Assembly (NCBI GenBank): GCA_947450325.1
Contig: CANFUT010000029.1
Coordinates: forward strand, 1 to 39,864
DNA length: 39,864 bases
Direction of reading: 5' to 3'
Source of the DNA: Flavobacteriia bacterium
GTDB taxonomy: Bacteria; Bacteroidota; Bacteroidia; Flavobacteriales_D; Crocinitomicaceae
In this document: one piece after another, positions 26,901 to 34,700 of the stretch
Layout: each line of letters starts with the position of its first letter
How positions within the stretch are numbered: the first letter of the stretch is position 1
Position numbers and translations under genes: made by a program
Notes under the pieces: model-generated
Seen by the model: the letters and a program-made list of their open reading frames with translations, nothing else
What the model was told of the DNA's origin: nothing
Databases searched by the model: none

Positions 26901-27172
26901 ATTGCGGTGGTTCAGAATCTGTTTTCTTGATTTATCCAAATCCAACAAGCGGTGATTTTGTGGTGTCGATTCAAAACGAAAAGCTATCAGGCGAAATCGC
27001 TGTGACTTTGAACACAGCCGATGGTAAATTGATTTCCACGAAAACGAGCGAAGCAACGAGTGGTGTGCAATCGATTTATTTTGAGAATAATCTTTTGCCT
27101 GCTGGGATTTATTTTGTGAACGTAAGCGACCAATCTGGGAATCAGCTTTCAGGGAAAATTGTAGTTCGTTAA
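20909..27172 (+). CDS. giant mosaic T9SS-secreted adhesin-like protein
   Basis: The 2087-residue product has a signal peptide ending near GWGQ. Domains in order: an autotransporter-associated beta-strand repeat at ~190-220 (GVLTLSGVNTYSGNTTIS); three InlB-type (Listeria-Bacteroides) repeats at ~373-590 (FDANGGTGSMSNQ ... GYNFAGWNT ... LYAQWT); an Ig-like region; and YDG/MBG-type repeats at ~700-960 (KTYDGNTTVSVSG, NKVYDNTTTATFIG). Two jelly-roll or cleaved-adhesin-like regions follow (~970-1165 and ~1280-1470), then a further Ig-like and filament-like region. The C-terminal type A sorting tail starts at about 2004 (LIYPNPTSGDFVVSI ... GKIVVR). It is probably exported by T9SS and used for attachment. 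No enzyme active site was seen. Confidence 0.88.
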   Translation: MKTILSNKTTNFYRNFLFAVCAVFFVNVNVGWGQTTRTWSGSTSTAWLTATNWGTVPGAFNTTGNNDIAYFNNNTNTGVVINMNNGSPKGEYYLGAINYGTSATTARTLTNSAGSQTGNMYFNSVTLNSIANTIIWNQSSVTHTFSLSSPNINFVLNNTTDNVIQITGTGGYTIASPITGSNKLTKAGSGAGVLTLSGVNTYSGNTTISEGTLALSGSGSIANSPVITIASGATFNVSGLTTALALGTPQSISASATGSNTTGTLTVVSGKGLTLSAGGLSFSAYGGGATAPITVSGVSAGSLVLNSAPVTVATTTALAAGTYKLVAKGGSATVTGTPGTLTVGGSGLASGTTGALSVVSGELILTVSIAAQTVTFDANGGTGSMSNQSASTATALTNNSFTRAGYNFAGWNTIAGGGGTAYANGASFPFTANTTLYAQWTANTLTVTYDSQGGSAITAGSTTTGGTIASSPGTPTRAGYTFNGWFAASSGGSAITFPYTHGQTANFTLYAQWTLITYTVTFNSNGGAGSMSNQTAAVATNLTTNAYTRSGYTFSGWNTASNGSGTVYANSASYAFTASTTLYAQWTVVSTPTISISGTLSALSTTYGTASSNTTFSVSGSALTNDIIVTPPAVFEVSLSAASGFGTSLTLTQTAGVVSSTTIYVRLASTTNAGTYSGNIVLSSTGATNVSVATVSSTVNPATLTVTGLSASGKTYDGNTTVSVSGTAAFSGLQNGDSFTPSGSVTWVFPSANIGLQTLTRTGTYTLASSNYTITQPSLTATITAKALTITSATGNNKVYDNTTTATFIGTLTGVVSPDVVTFTGSGTFASVNVGTGIAITSTATLGGAGAANYTLAQPTGIAANITAKSLTITANNVTKEIGATLTNGTGSIDFISSGLLAGQTIGSVTITYGAGAAAGDAVGSYSNQVTPSAATGGTFLASNYSISYTSGNITIQNTTAVVISSLCSPFTENFNTLASSGASSATPTGWYFIESGSNSDVNYTAGTGSASAGDSYSFGTASNSDRSFGGVQSGTLVPTVGAKYINSTGSTINALTISYTGETWRVGAASRSDRLDFQYSTNATSLTTGTWTDVDNLDYTNPGQATGSGSLQHSASISSGISSLSIANGATFWIRWSDLNASGSDDGMGVDDFSITACQCASPDALAFVQQPTNVSQGLAMAPSVTVKAICSSSGGTANSYTGNITLTASGGGCGYVSQTVTAVNGVATFNNIVFTRSTQTGISLTASASTLTDVVSSTFNVTSGGGISTSTDIKNDNFSGSTPGWSWSSGAVSVGSGGTSGSDVTGVITAGSNTYLRKSYSANNTSSEKGTKTTITFANTTSLSSYNTLKFTFKIASLNSSGNVSACNGCGVDGPDSLFIETSVDGGTSWQRILTHVGASDKLFAFGGSVLSLTYGTNTILSASSTQSAFSVSIPSGTSQFQFRMIARNNRTGENWCIDDVKLVGESYSGAVTSPLPTVSAFGATNICVGGSAYLYSSLSNTVGALTYNWASAIGLSATNTSDVTATLNGTQSYTVTVTDGDNCIASSSAVTVTVDSPSTPAGDWLGTYSNDWFDCRNWKGKEVPSTTTDVTILSGTPYAPLISQAGANCRALTIQNAATLTVNDPSSALDVYGAYTNNGALSHTNGEITLTGTAAYNADCGTSSPFYNLKINNSSSEGITLLNKDMVVSNQLSLLDGVITTNNNKVILTSTNASDMLHSTGNSSFIFGTLRRFIASNTSVYELPVGLSSETFGYRRADIINNNLSGLTFIDASVRLIPETANNIDSRLSTTQIGSALTDVLGGSVWSFIPNTQPSDGTYGVKLYVANTGLSAADDNTFCPVKRNDNSTDYADWNTFEQTTAIPSLGSQGRIYDSGNGYAQRLGYSSFSEHAFGKTPSKEPLPVELTLFDASCQETNDAKINWTTASEKNSDYFEVEVSTDLVSWSEVGQIDAAGNSSSKREYTISDNLSRGLRYYRLVQVDFDGKHRTYDPVSLNCGGSESVFLIYPNPTSGDFVVSIQNEKLSGEIAVTLNTADGKLISTKTSEATSGVQSIYFENNLLPAGIYFVNVSDQSGNQLSGKIVVR

Positions 27173-27182
27173 TTTGAGAATA

Positions 27183-27202
27183 CCCCTCAAATAATTGAGG
27201 GG
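27183..27202. terminator. perfect hairpin after the mosaic cargo gene
   Basis: CCCCTCAA and TTGAGGGG form a perfect 8-bp stem with a 4-base loop, 10 bases after the stop codon. There is no following T-run, so it may work as a transcript-end stabiliser rather than an intrinsic terminator. Confidence 0.55.
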
Positions 27203-27234
27203 CTAGCCTACCTAATTCGTGTGCTTAATTTTAT

Positions 27235-27241
27235 TACTTTG
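27235..27241 (+). promoter_or_regulatory. possible -7 element (TACTTTG) of the 792-residue cargo gene
   Basis: TACTTTG is one base shorter than TAnnTTTG and lies 27 bases before the ATG, after the hairpin of the previous gene. Position supports it; the match is imperfect. Confidence 0.3.
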
Positions 27242-27268
27242 GTTGTTTATTAATCAAAATTCCACAGT

Positions 27269-29647
27269 ATGAAATTAACGATTACACAATGCAAGGCATT
27301 TTTTGCCACATTTTTCTTTGTGGTGTCCTTTGGGACGCTGAGTTTTAGTCAAGCTGCAACGGCCACTTGGGCATTGACTTCCAACGGTAATGCTGCTGTT
27401 TCTGGAAATATTACTGCAACTGTTGTTACGCATGGTGTAGGTTATAGAAGTGGCGGAATTAGTTCGATGTCTTATGGTTCAAATGGCGTGAGTTCTACCA
27501 ATTGGATTAGTTATTCGTATCTGTCATTTGACATTACAAGTTCTTATTACAATCAAGATTATTATCAATATACGGTTTCTCCAACTGCTGGAAATAACTT
27601 AACCGTTACTTCAATAAATTATACTGCTTCGGCATCTTCGTCTTCACCTTCTTCATTTTTGTACTATTCTTTGAATAATTTCGCAACATATACAGCTGTT
27701 GGCGGAGTTGATAGTTACACCAATACTGGTTTAAACATTGTTGTTCCTAGTGGAAGTACGCTCACTGTGCGTGTTTTTGGAATGGACTTGGTTGCTTCAA
27801 CCACTGCTTTTAGAAATAAGAATGTAGTGATTTCAGGAACGACGACTTCGAATTGTGTAGCACCAGGTGTTCCATCCTTTACTTCAGGTGCAACAACTAT
27901 TTGCGAAGGACAATCTTCGACTTACGCTGCTTCTGCAACCGGAACGACTCCAACAATGTCTTACAGCATTTTATCTGGAGGAGCTTCAATTGATGCTAAT
28001 TCTGGTGTGGTGAGTAATGTTGCTTCATCTTACACGGTGCGTGCTACGGCTAACAATGGCTGTGGAACAACAACCAATGATCGAATTGTGACCGTAAATA
28101 CCAATCCTTCAGCGCCAACAATTTCGGCGGATGGAGCGACTAATTTTTGTGCAGGTGGAAGTGTCAATTTAACTGCTTCTTTGAGTAGCGGAATTACTTG
28201 GTCGAACACCGCAACAAGTCCGCAAATCAATGTTACAACTTCAGGTAATTATACTGCCACAGTTACCGATGGAAACGGTTGTACTGCTACTTCATCACCA
28301 TTGTCAGTTACAGTCAATCCAAATGTTACGCCTTCGTTTGCACCAGTTTCACCGATTTGTAGTGGTTCGTCTTTATCTTCTTTGCCAATTATGGACGGAT
28401 TTGGGGTTACAGGAACTTGGTCTCCTACGCTGAATAACACGCAAACCACAACGTATATATTCACTCCTGACGCTGGTCAATGCGCGACTTCTGGAACTTT
28501 GACGATTGTTGTCAATCCAAATCCTGCAATTCCAACGATTTCGGCTGACGGACCGCTCACTTTTTGCGAAGGCGCTGATGTAGTATTGACATCATCTGCT
28601 TCAAATGGAAATGCTTGGTCAAATTCTACTTCGAATCAATCTATTACTGTTACAACAGCTGGAAGTTATTCGGTAACTGTGACAGATGTGAACGGATGTA
28701 CGGCAAGTTCGACACCAACTGTTGTTAACGTGAATGTAAATCCTGCAACACCGACTATCAGTGCTGATGGACCTTTGACTTTTTGCGATGGCGCTGATGT
28801 AGTATTGACATCCTCTGCTTCTAATGGAAATACTTGGTCAAATTCAACTGCTACATCATCGATTACAGTAACAACGTCAGGTAATTATACCGTAACTGTA
28901 TTAGGTGGAAATGGATGTTCAGCTACTTCAGCACCTACTGCTGTAACTGTAAATCAAAGTCCAGCTACGCCTACCATTTCTGCTGATGGACCACTAACTT
29001 TTTGTGCTGGAGATAATGTTGTTTTGACTTCTTCTTCTGCGATAGGAAATACTTGGTCAAATTCAAGTACGACGCAAGCAATCACTGTTTCTACTGCAGG
29101 AAATTACACTGTTACAGTAGCAAATGGTAACGGTTGCTCAGCTACATCTTTTGTACAAACGGTTGTTGTGAATGCAGTTCCAGTTGCCGGTGCTTCTTTA
29201 ACAGGAGCGATCACTATTACAGCAACTCCTGCAGGACAAAATTACCAATGGATCAATTGCACAAACAATCAAGCGGTTTCTGGTGCGAATGCGGTAACTT
29301 TTCAAGCAACAGCCAATGGAAATTATGCGGTGATTGTAACGAATTCAAATGGTTGTAAAGACACTTCATCTTGCGTAACCGTTTCTAAAGTTTCGGTTGA
29401 TGAGTTGAATGCAGATTTAGGTTTGACGCTGTATCCAAATCCAACGAATGGAAAAGTTTCTGTTTCCTTGGAAAAAGGTGGTTTTGTGCAAGTTTCAGTG
29501 TATGACTTTACAGGTCATTTGGTGCTTGATGCAGGAAAAATGCAAAACAATGAAGTCATTGATTTAAGTGCTTTTTCTTTAGGTGTTTATGTTATGAAAG
29601 CGACCAATGAATCTGGAGCAAATGCTTTTAGAATTGTAAAAGAATAA
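27269..29647 (+). CDS. T9SS-secreted Ig-like repeat surface protein
   Basis: The 792-residue product has a signal peptide (ending about SFSQA), then an N-terminal beta-rich domain of ~200 residues. Ig-like repeats follow from ~205 to ~720. Three of them begin PTISADGPLTFC and have a period of 73 residues (219 bases), each with a conserved Cys pair. A variable Gly/Ser region (NPNVTPSF...) lies between. The C-terminus has a type A T9SS sorting tail (LTLYPNPTNGKVSVSL ... NAFRIVKE). No catalytic motif is visible, so a structural or adhesive role is inferred. Its repeats are unlike those of the neighbouring cargo in sequence, but the overall plan is the same. A strong terminator follows. Confidence 0.88.
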   Translation: MKLTITQCKAFFATFFFVVSFGTLSFSQAATATWALTSNGNAAVSGNITATVVTHGVGYRSGGISSMSYGSNGVSSTNWISYSYLSFDITSSYYNQDYYQYTVSPTAGNNLTVTSINYTASASSSSPSSFLYYSLNNFATYTAVGGVDSYTNTGLNIVVPSGSTLTVRVFGMDLVASTTAFRNKNVVISGTTTSNCVAPGVPSFTSGATTICEGQSSTYAASATGTTPTMSYSILSGGASIDANSGVVSNVASSYTVRATANNGCGTTTNDRIVTVNTNPSAPTISADGATNFCAGGSVNLTASLSSGITWSNTATSPQINVTTSGNYTATVTDGNGCTATSSPLSVTVNPNVTPSFAPVSPICSGSSLSSLPIMDGFGVTGTWSPTLNNTQTTTYIFTPDAGQCATSGTLTIVVNPNPAIPTISADGPLTFCEGADVVLTSSASNGNAWSNSTSNQSITVTTAGSYSVTVTDVNGCTASSTPTVVNVNVNPATPTISADGPLTFCDGADVVLTSSASNGNTWSNSTATSSITVTTSGNYTVTVLGGNGCSATSAPTAVTVNQSPATPTISADGPLTFCAGDNVVLTSSSAIGNTWSNSSTTQAITVSTAGNYTVTVANGNGCSATSFVQTVVVNAVPVAGASLTGAITITATPAGQNYQWINCTNNQAVSGANAVTFQATANGNYAVIVTNSNGCKDTSSCVTVSKVSVDELNADLGLTLYPNPTNGKVSVSLEKGGFVQVSVYDFTGHLVLDAGKMQNNEVIDLSAFSLGVYVMKATNESGANAFRIVKE

Positions 29648-29670
29648 GTGATATTATTCCAATAAATGCA

Positions 29671-29705
29671 AAAGGCTGTCTTGTTGGTGACAGCCTTTTT
29701 TTTGT
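29671..29705. terminator. strong bidirectional terminator between converging genes
   Basis: AAAGGCTGTC and GACAGCCTTT form a perfect 10-bp stem with an 8-base loop and a run of eight or more T on the + strand. On the minus strand a shorter T-run follows, so it can end both the + cargo gene and the PLP-enzyme gene. Confidence 0.85.
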
Positions 29706-29726
29706 TTCTATATTTTGATGAGGTAA

Positions 29727-30983
29727 TCAAATTTGCGCCAATGCTTGTTCAATATCCGCGATGATATCGCCATGAAATTCAACTCCAACGGAAACGCGCA
29801 CCAATTTTTCTGTAATGTGCATCGCTTGTTTGTCAGCAATTGGAACATCAGCGTGTGTCATTGTTTGCGGATGCTCTGCCAAACTTTCAGTTCCACCCAA
29901 ACTAACTGCCAATTTGATCAATTTCAAATTGTCTAAAAATGCAAATGCTTCTTTTTCGCCACCTTTCACATCGAATGCAATCATGGCACCTGCTGATAAA
30001 TATTGTTTGTGGTAGATCGCTTTTTCCACTTCAGTTCCAACTTCGTCGATGAATCCCAAGAAATAAACTTTTTCCACTTTCGGATGATTTCTCAAATAAT
30101 TGGCAACTTCTACGGCGTTTGTCGCTTGTTGGTCCATGCGGACTTTCAATGTTTCCAAACTACGCATTAATAACCAACCTGTCCACGGTCCAGCCATGTT
30201 TCCAAGGAAAGTTCTCAATCCTTTGATTCTTCCCATCAAGGCTTTTGAACCCAAGCAAGCACCTGCGATAACGTCTGAATGACCGCCAATGTATTTGGTT
30301 GCAGAATATAAAACCAAATCAGCGCCGTGTTTCAAGGGATGTTGCCAAATCGGGCCCATGTAAGTGTTGTCAACCGATAAAATGATTTCGCGATCTGGCT
30401 GTGCAAAGTGTTGTTTGATTTCAGCACACATTTCTATGTCAATCAACGCATTGGTAGGATTTGCAGGTGTTTCAATGTGAATCATTGCCAATCGATGTCC
30501 CAAACCACTCGCTTCGATTTTCGCAATGATTTCTTCTTTCGATTCCGTTGCCAAAAATCCGATAGACTGAATCTGCATTTTTTTCAAAAAATGATTGATG
30601 AAATGATCCGTTCCGCCATAAACTGGTCGAGAATAAAGTAATAAATCTCCTGGTGACATGAATTCCATCATCGCAGTAGAAATGGCAGACATTCCGCTTT
30701 CAAAAACAGCACAATCTTCCGCGCCGTCCCACAAACAAAGTCGATTTTCTAAAATCTCCAAATCTGGATTATTCAGACGACTGTAGATCAATCCCATCAC
30801 TTCATCTTTGCCTTGTTCTCTCAAACCATAAGCAACTTCGAAGAAATTTTTTCCTTCTTGAGCAGTTTGAAATACAAATGTCGAAGTTTGAAAAATCGGA
30901 CATTTCAAAGCTCCTTCAGACAAAGCAGGTTTGTAACCATAACTCATCATCAAACTTTCGGGGCGCATGTTTTTTGGATCCAT
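29727..30983 (-). CDS. Cys/Met metabolism PLP enzyme (methionine gamma-lyase / cystathionine gamma-synthase family)
   Basis: The 418-residue enzyme shows all the family landmarks: YSRLNNP (residues 67-73), where Tyr and Arg bind the phosphate of the neighbouring subunit's PLP; Asp205 in SVDNTYMGP, which pairs with the pyridine nitrogen; and Lys230 in SATKYIGGHSD, which forms the Schiff base. It cleaves or makes C-S bonds in methionine, cystathionine or related amino acids. The divergent Lrp/AsnC gene suggests an amino-acid-induced catabolic role such as methionine gamma-lyase, but the sequence alone cannot separate lyase from synthase. It is probably soluble and cytoplasmic. Confidence 0.88.
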   Translation of the reverse strand: MDPKNMRPESLMMSYGYKPALSEGALKCPIFQTSTFVFQTAQEGKNFFEVAYGLREQGKDEVMGLIYSRLNNPDLEILENRLCLWDGAEDCAVFESGMSAISTAMMEFMSPGDLLLYSRPVYGGTDHFINHFLKKMQIQSIGFLATESKEEIIAKIEASGLGHRLAMIHIETPANPTNALIDIEMCAEIKQHFAQPDREIILSVDNTYMGPIWQHPLKHGADLVLYSATKYIGGHSDVIAGACLGSKALMGRIKGLRTFLGNMAGPWTGWLLMRSLETLKVRMDQQATNAVEVANYLRNHPKVEKVYFLGFIDEVGTEVEKAIYHKQYLSAGAMIAFDVKGGEKEAFAFLDNLKLIKLAVSLGGTESLAEHPQTMTHADVPIADKQAMHITEKLVRVSVGVEFHGDIIADIEQALAQI

Positions 30984-31005
30984 TGTAATATCTTTAAATT
31001 TGAAA

Positions 31006-31012
31006 CAATGTA
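31006..31012 (-). promoter_or_regulatory. possible -7 element (TACATTG) of the PLP-enzyme gene
   Basis: On the minus strand TACATTG resembles a shortened TAnnTTTG, 22 bases before the ATG. It faces away from the regulator promoter in the 122-base spacer 30984-31105. Confidence 0.3.
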
Positions 31013-31080
31013 GAAAATAAATCTATACAGGATTAAATGAAAGAAAATAGAACTTTATTTTCTGTTTAATAAAGAATTTT

Positions 31081-31088
31081 TATCTTTG
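31081..31088 (+). promoter_or_regulatory. -7 element (TATCTTTG) of the Lrp/AsnC gene
   Basis: TATCTTTG is an exact TAnnTTTG match, 17 bases before the ATG at 31106, in the divergent spacer with the PLP-enzyme gene. Confidence 0.55.
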
Positions 31089-31105
31089 AAATTCAATTTT
31101 GAGTA

Positions 31106-31582
31106 ATGGAAAAAGAAAATTATTCGCCCGAATATCAATTGGACCAAATTGATGAACAGATTTTGGCGTTGTTGGTAGAAAATGCCAAATTAGGCTCAAA
31201 GGAAATTGCTGCGCACGTTGGATTGACTGTAACGCCCACGTATGAGCGCATTCGACGCTTAGAAAAACGAGGATTTATCAAAAGTTACAAGGCGGTCTTG
31301 GACAAAAAGAAATTAGGTAAAAATTTAACTGTTTTGTGCAATGTTCAGCTTAAATCACATGCAGCGGAATTGTTAGAATCATTTGAATCGCAAGTTATTG
31401 AATTACAAGAAGTGACAAGTTGTTATCACATCGCAGGGAATTTTGATTATTTGTTGATAATAGAAATAGAAGACATGGATGAATATGCAGAATTTTTGAA
31501 AGGGAAATTGGCATCTATTCCACATATTGCGACCGTTCAAAGTTCATTTGTGATGCGTGCATTGAAGGAAACAGGACTTTAA
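31106..31582 (+). CDS. Lrp/AsnC family transcriptional regulator
   Basis: The 158-residue protein has an N-terminal helix-turn-helix (~12-62: LDQIDEQILALLVENAKLGSK, then EIAAHVGLTVTPTYERIRRLEKRGFI) and a C-terminal RAM ligand-binding domain (~75-150: VLCNVQLKSHAAELLESFE ... CYHIAGNFDYLLIIEIED). Members sense amino acids and often control a divergent catabolic gene. Here the divergent partner is the methionine/cystathionine-type PLP enzyme, so methionine or a related sulfur amino acid is the inferred effector. Confidence 0.93.
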   Translation: MEKENYSPEYQLDQIDEQILALLVENAKLGSKEIAAHVGLTVTPTYERIRRLEKRGFIKSYKAVLDKKKLGKNLTVLCNVQLKSHAAELLESFESQVIELQEVTSCYHIAGNFDYLLIIEIEDMDEYAEFLKGKLASIPHIATVQSSFVMRALKETGL

Positions 31583-31703
31583 TTTGGATTAATTCGAATT
31601 GCGATATGAATGTTAAAATGCCATTTGGTTTTAATATTATTACACTTTAATAAATGATTGGATAAATAATCAATGATAATTCATAATAAACCAACTTATA
31701 AGT

Positions 31704-31711
31704 ATATTCGA
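31704..31711 (+). promoter_or_regulatory. weak -7 candidate (TATATTCG) of the SprB-repeat gene
   Basis: TATATTCG fits TAnnTTTG with one change and lies 36 bases before the TTG at 31748. No other candidate is better in the 165-base gap 31583-31747. Confidence 0.25.
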
Positions 31712-31747
31712 CGTCTATAGGTAACTAGAAAATTAAAGTCTTTTCAC

Positions 31748-34700
31748 TTGAAAAAAAGCATTCTTCTCTCTCTCTCAATGTTTCTGTTTTTGATGGATGC
31801 TTTCACGCAAGTGATTGATCCATTTAGTATTCGCTATCAAAATCAACAAAAAGGCGGAATTACAATGCTGGCAAATGTGTCTGTGAGTTGCACTAATTGT
31901 AGCTCAACAACAGCAGAAGTTCCTCCAAATGGAACAGGAACAGACAATGGTTTCACCATGGATTATGTTGATATTGATAATGTTGCCAGCACTTTCATGT
32001 CGTCGAGTGACAGTTTAAATCTTTCAAATTGTAGCGAAGTTTTGTGGGCAGGATTGTATTGGACTGCAAGGCTTAGTACAAATGGAACACCAGGAGCAAC
32101 AACCAATTATTCCACGAGGAATCAGATAAAGTTAAAAGTCAATAATGGTACTTATCAGTCATTAACGGCAGATGAGTTGTTAGACAATTCAACTGGACAT
32201 CAAACTTATCACTGTTTCAAAAATATCACAACGATCGTGCAAAGCAATGGAGGAAAAGCTAGATACACTGTGGCAGATTTAGTTACTAGAACCGGTATTT
32301 CAGCAGTTTATGGCGGTTGGACAATAGTAGTAGTTTACAAAAATGTCTTTGAATCCATGCGAAATTTGACTGTTTTTGATGGATTAGCAAATGTGAGTAC
32401 CGGAAATACGGTAACCATTCCTATCAGTGGTTTCGTTACGCCACAAGTTGGGCCAGTTTCATTTGAATTGGGCGTTGTTTCACACGATGGTGATCGCAGT
32501 GAAGTCGGAGATCAATTACGATTTAATGGAGCAGGTTCTTACGTGAATGTATCAGATGCATTACATAGCACGAATGATGTTTTCAATAGCACGATTGCAA
32601 ACAATGGCGTTTTAACTCCCTTTCGAAATCCGAGTTATAACAATACTTTAGGACACGATGCTAGTATTTTTGTTCCTGTCAATACCACTTTAAATTACAT
32701 CGGAAACAATTCTAGTTCCGCAAATATTCAAATTACTACTGGAGGCGAAACGATTTTAACTACGGTTGTGACCTCAGTTATTGATGTATTTGAACCAGAT
32801 TTGCGCGCTACCGTTCATGTTACTGATCTCAACGGCGGTCAAGTAAATCCTGGTGATCAATTGGAATATACTATCGTTGGCAAAAACATTGGTTCTGACA
32901 TCTCTTTGGGAACATTTATCACCGATACGCTTGACCCGAGAACGGTTTATGTTCCTAATTCTCTGAGTATTTCCTATGGACAAAATCTTGGTCCAAAAAC
33001 CGATGCTTTATCAGACGATCAAGCGGAATACGATGCTGTGAATAAAGTTGTTAAAGCCAGAATAGGAACAGGAGCAAATGGTGTTTCTGGCGGTTCAGTA
33101 GTTAACTCTTCAACTGGAGCGGATAGTACAGTGTTGAAGTTTCGCGTTACAGTTCTTAACGATTGTTTGATATTTCAGTGCGACCAAACGATTGAAAATA
33201 ATGCCTATATTTTCGGGACTGGAAATATTTCAGGAAATAGTTACAATAACAATGGTTTGTCAGATTTGTACGATGCGCAAGGTTGTCCCGTAAATGCTTC
33301 GGGAATTCTCTCAGTCAATATCGCAAGTTGTCCGACTCCTACCATAACATACGATAGTCCAATTTGCGTAGGTGAAACAATTCATTTTTCATTTCCATCG
33401 TCTTCAAGTGCCACTTATGCCTGGACAGGACCGAATGGATTTACTTCGTCGATTCATAATCCAACGATACCGAATGCTACGCTCGCCAATCAGGGAACTT
33501 ACAATCTTCAAATTACCTATATTGGGTTGGATTGTATAATCAATAAATCGGTTGCTGTTTCAGTTTATACTCCTCCTACAATTCAATTAAATTCAATCAC
33601 AAACGTCAATTGCTACAATGGAAACACTGGAGCGATTTCGATCACAGCTAATGGAGGAGGACCGTATACGTACGCTTGGTCGAATGGAAACACGACAGCA
33701 AACCCAACAGGATTAACCGCAGGAACGTATACAGTTGTTGTCACAAATGCAGCTACGTGTGCAGTAAGTCAAACGTTTACCGTCACTCAAAATGCACAAT
33801 TAGCGGGCAATATTCAAAATCAGTCCAATTACAATGGATACAATGTCAGCTGTTTTGCCAATGTTTCTGATGGTTCAACTTTAGTATCTGTCTCTGGTGG
33901 TTCGCCGGGTTACACTTATTTGTGGAACAATGGCATGACATCCGCATTGATTTCAGGATTACAAAGTGGAAATTACTCTGTTTTGGTTACGGATAATTTG
34001 GGATGTACTTTGAATTTGTCAACAACGCTTACAAAACCTCCTTTGCTGGAAGTTCAACTTGCTGAAACTGATGTTTTGTGTTTTGGAGAATCAAACGGAA
34101 CAATTAATACAACGCCGACAGGAGGCGTTGCTCCTTATTCTTTTGCATGGAACAACGGTGCAAATTCACAAAATCTCACAGGACTGCCAATTGGAGTTTA
34201 CACTTTGTCCATGTTGGATGCCAATAATTGTCCAGTTTCTGCAACTACAACGATCACACAGCCAGGAACTCCAATTTTAATCAGTGAGTCTCATTCGGAT
34301 GTCTTATGCTATGGAAATTCGACAGGTTCTATCGATGTTTCAGTCACTGGTGGAACTTCACCTTATACTTACAGTTGGTCGTCTGGACAATCAACTGAAG
34401 ATTTAACTTCTATCGGGAGCGGCTTATTTACAGTTACCGTTACAGATAATTTGGGTTGTCAGGAGGCGCTTTCGGTGAATGTTCAACAACCTGCTCAAGC
34501 GCTGACTTTAGTTGAAACACATACGGATGCGCTATGTATCGGAGGTCAACAGGGAACCATCAATTTACAAGTTTCTGGTGGCACAACGCCGTATTTGTAT
34601 TCTTGGAATAACGGTTCTACGATTGAAGACCAAACGAATTTATTGGCTGGAATTTATACTGCGCAAGTTACTGATAACAACAATTGCCAATCATCCATCA

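Noticed and set aside
31583-31747. Riboswitch or small RNA in the gap before the SprB-repeat gene
   Set aside because: The stretch is AT-rich without a clear stem, conserved core or terminator.
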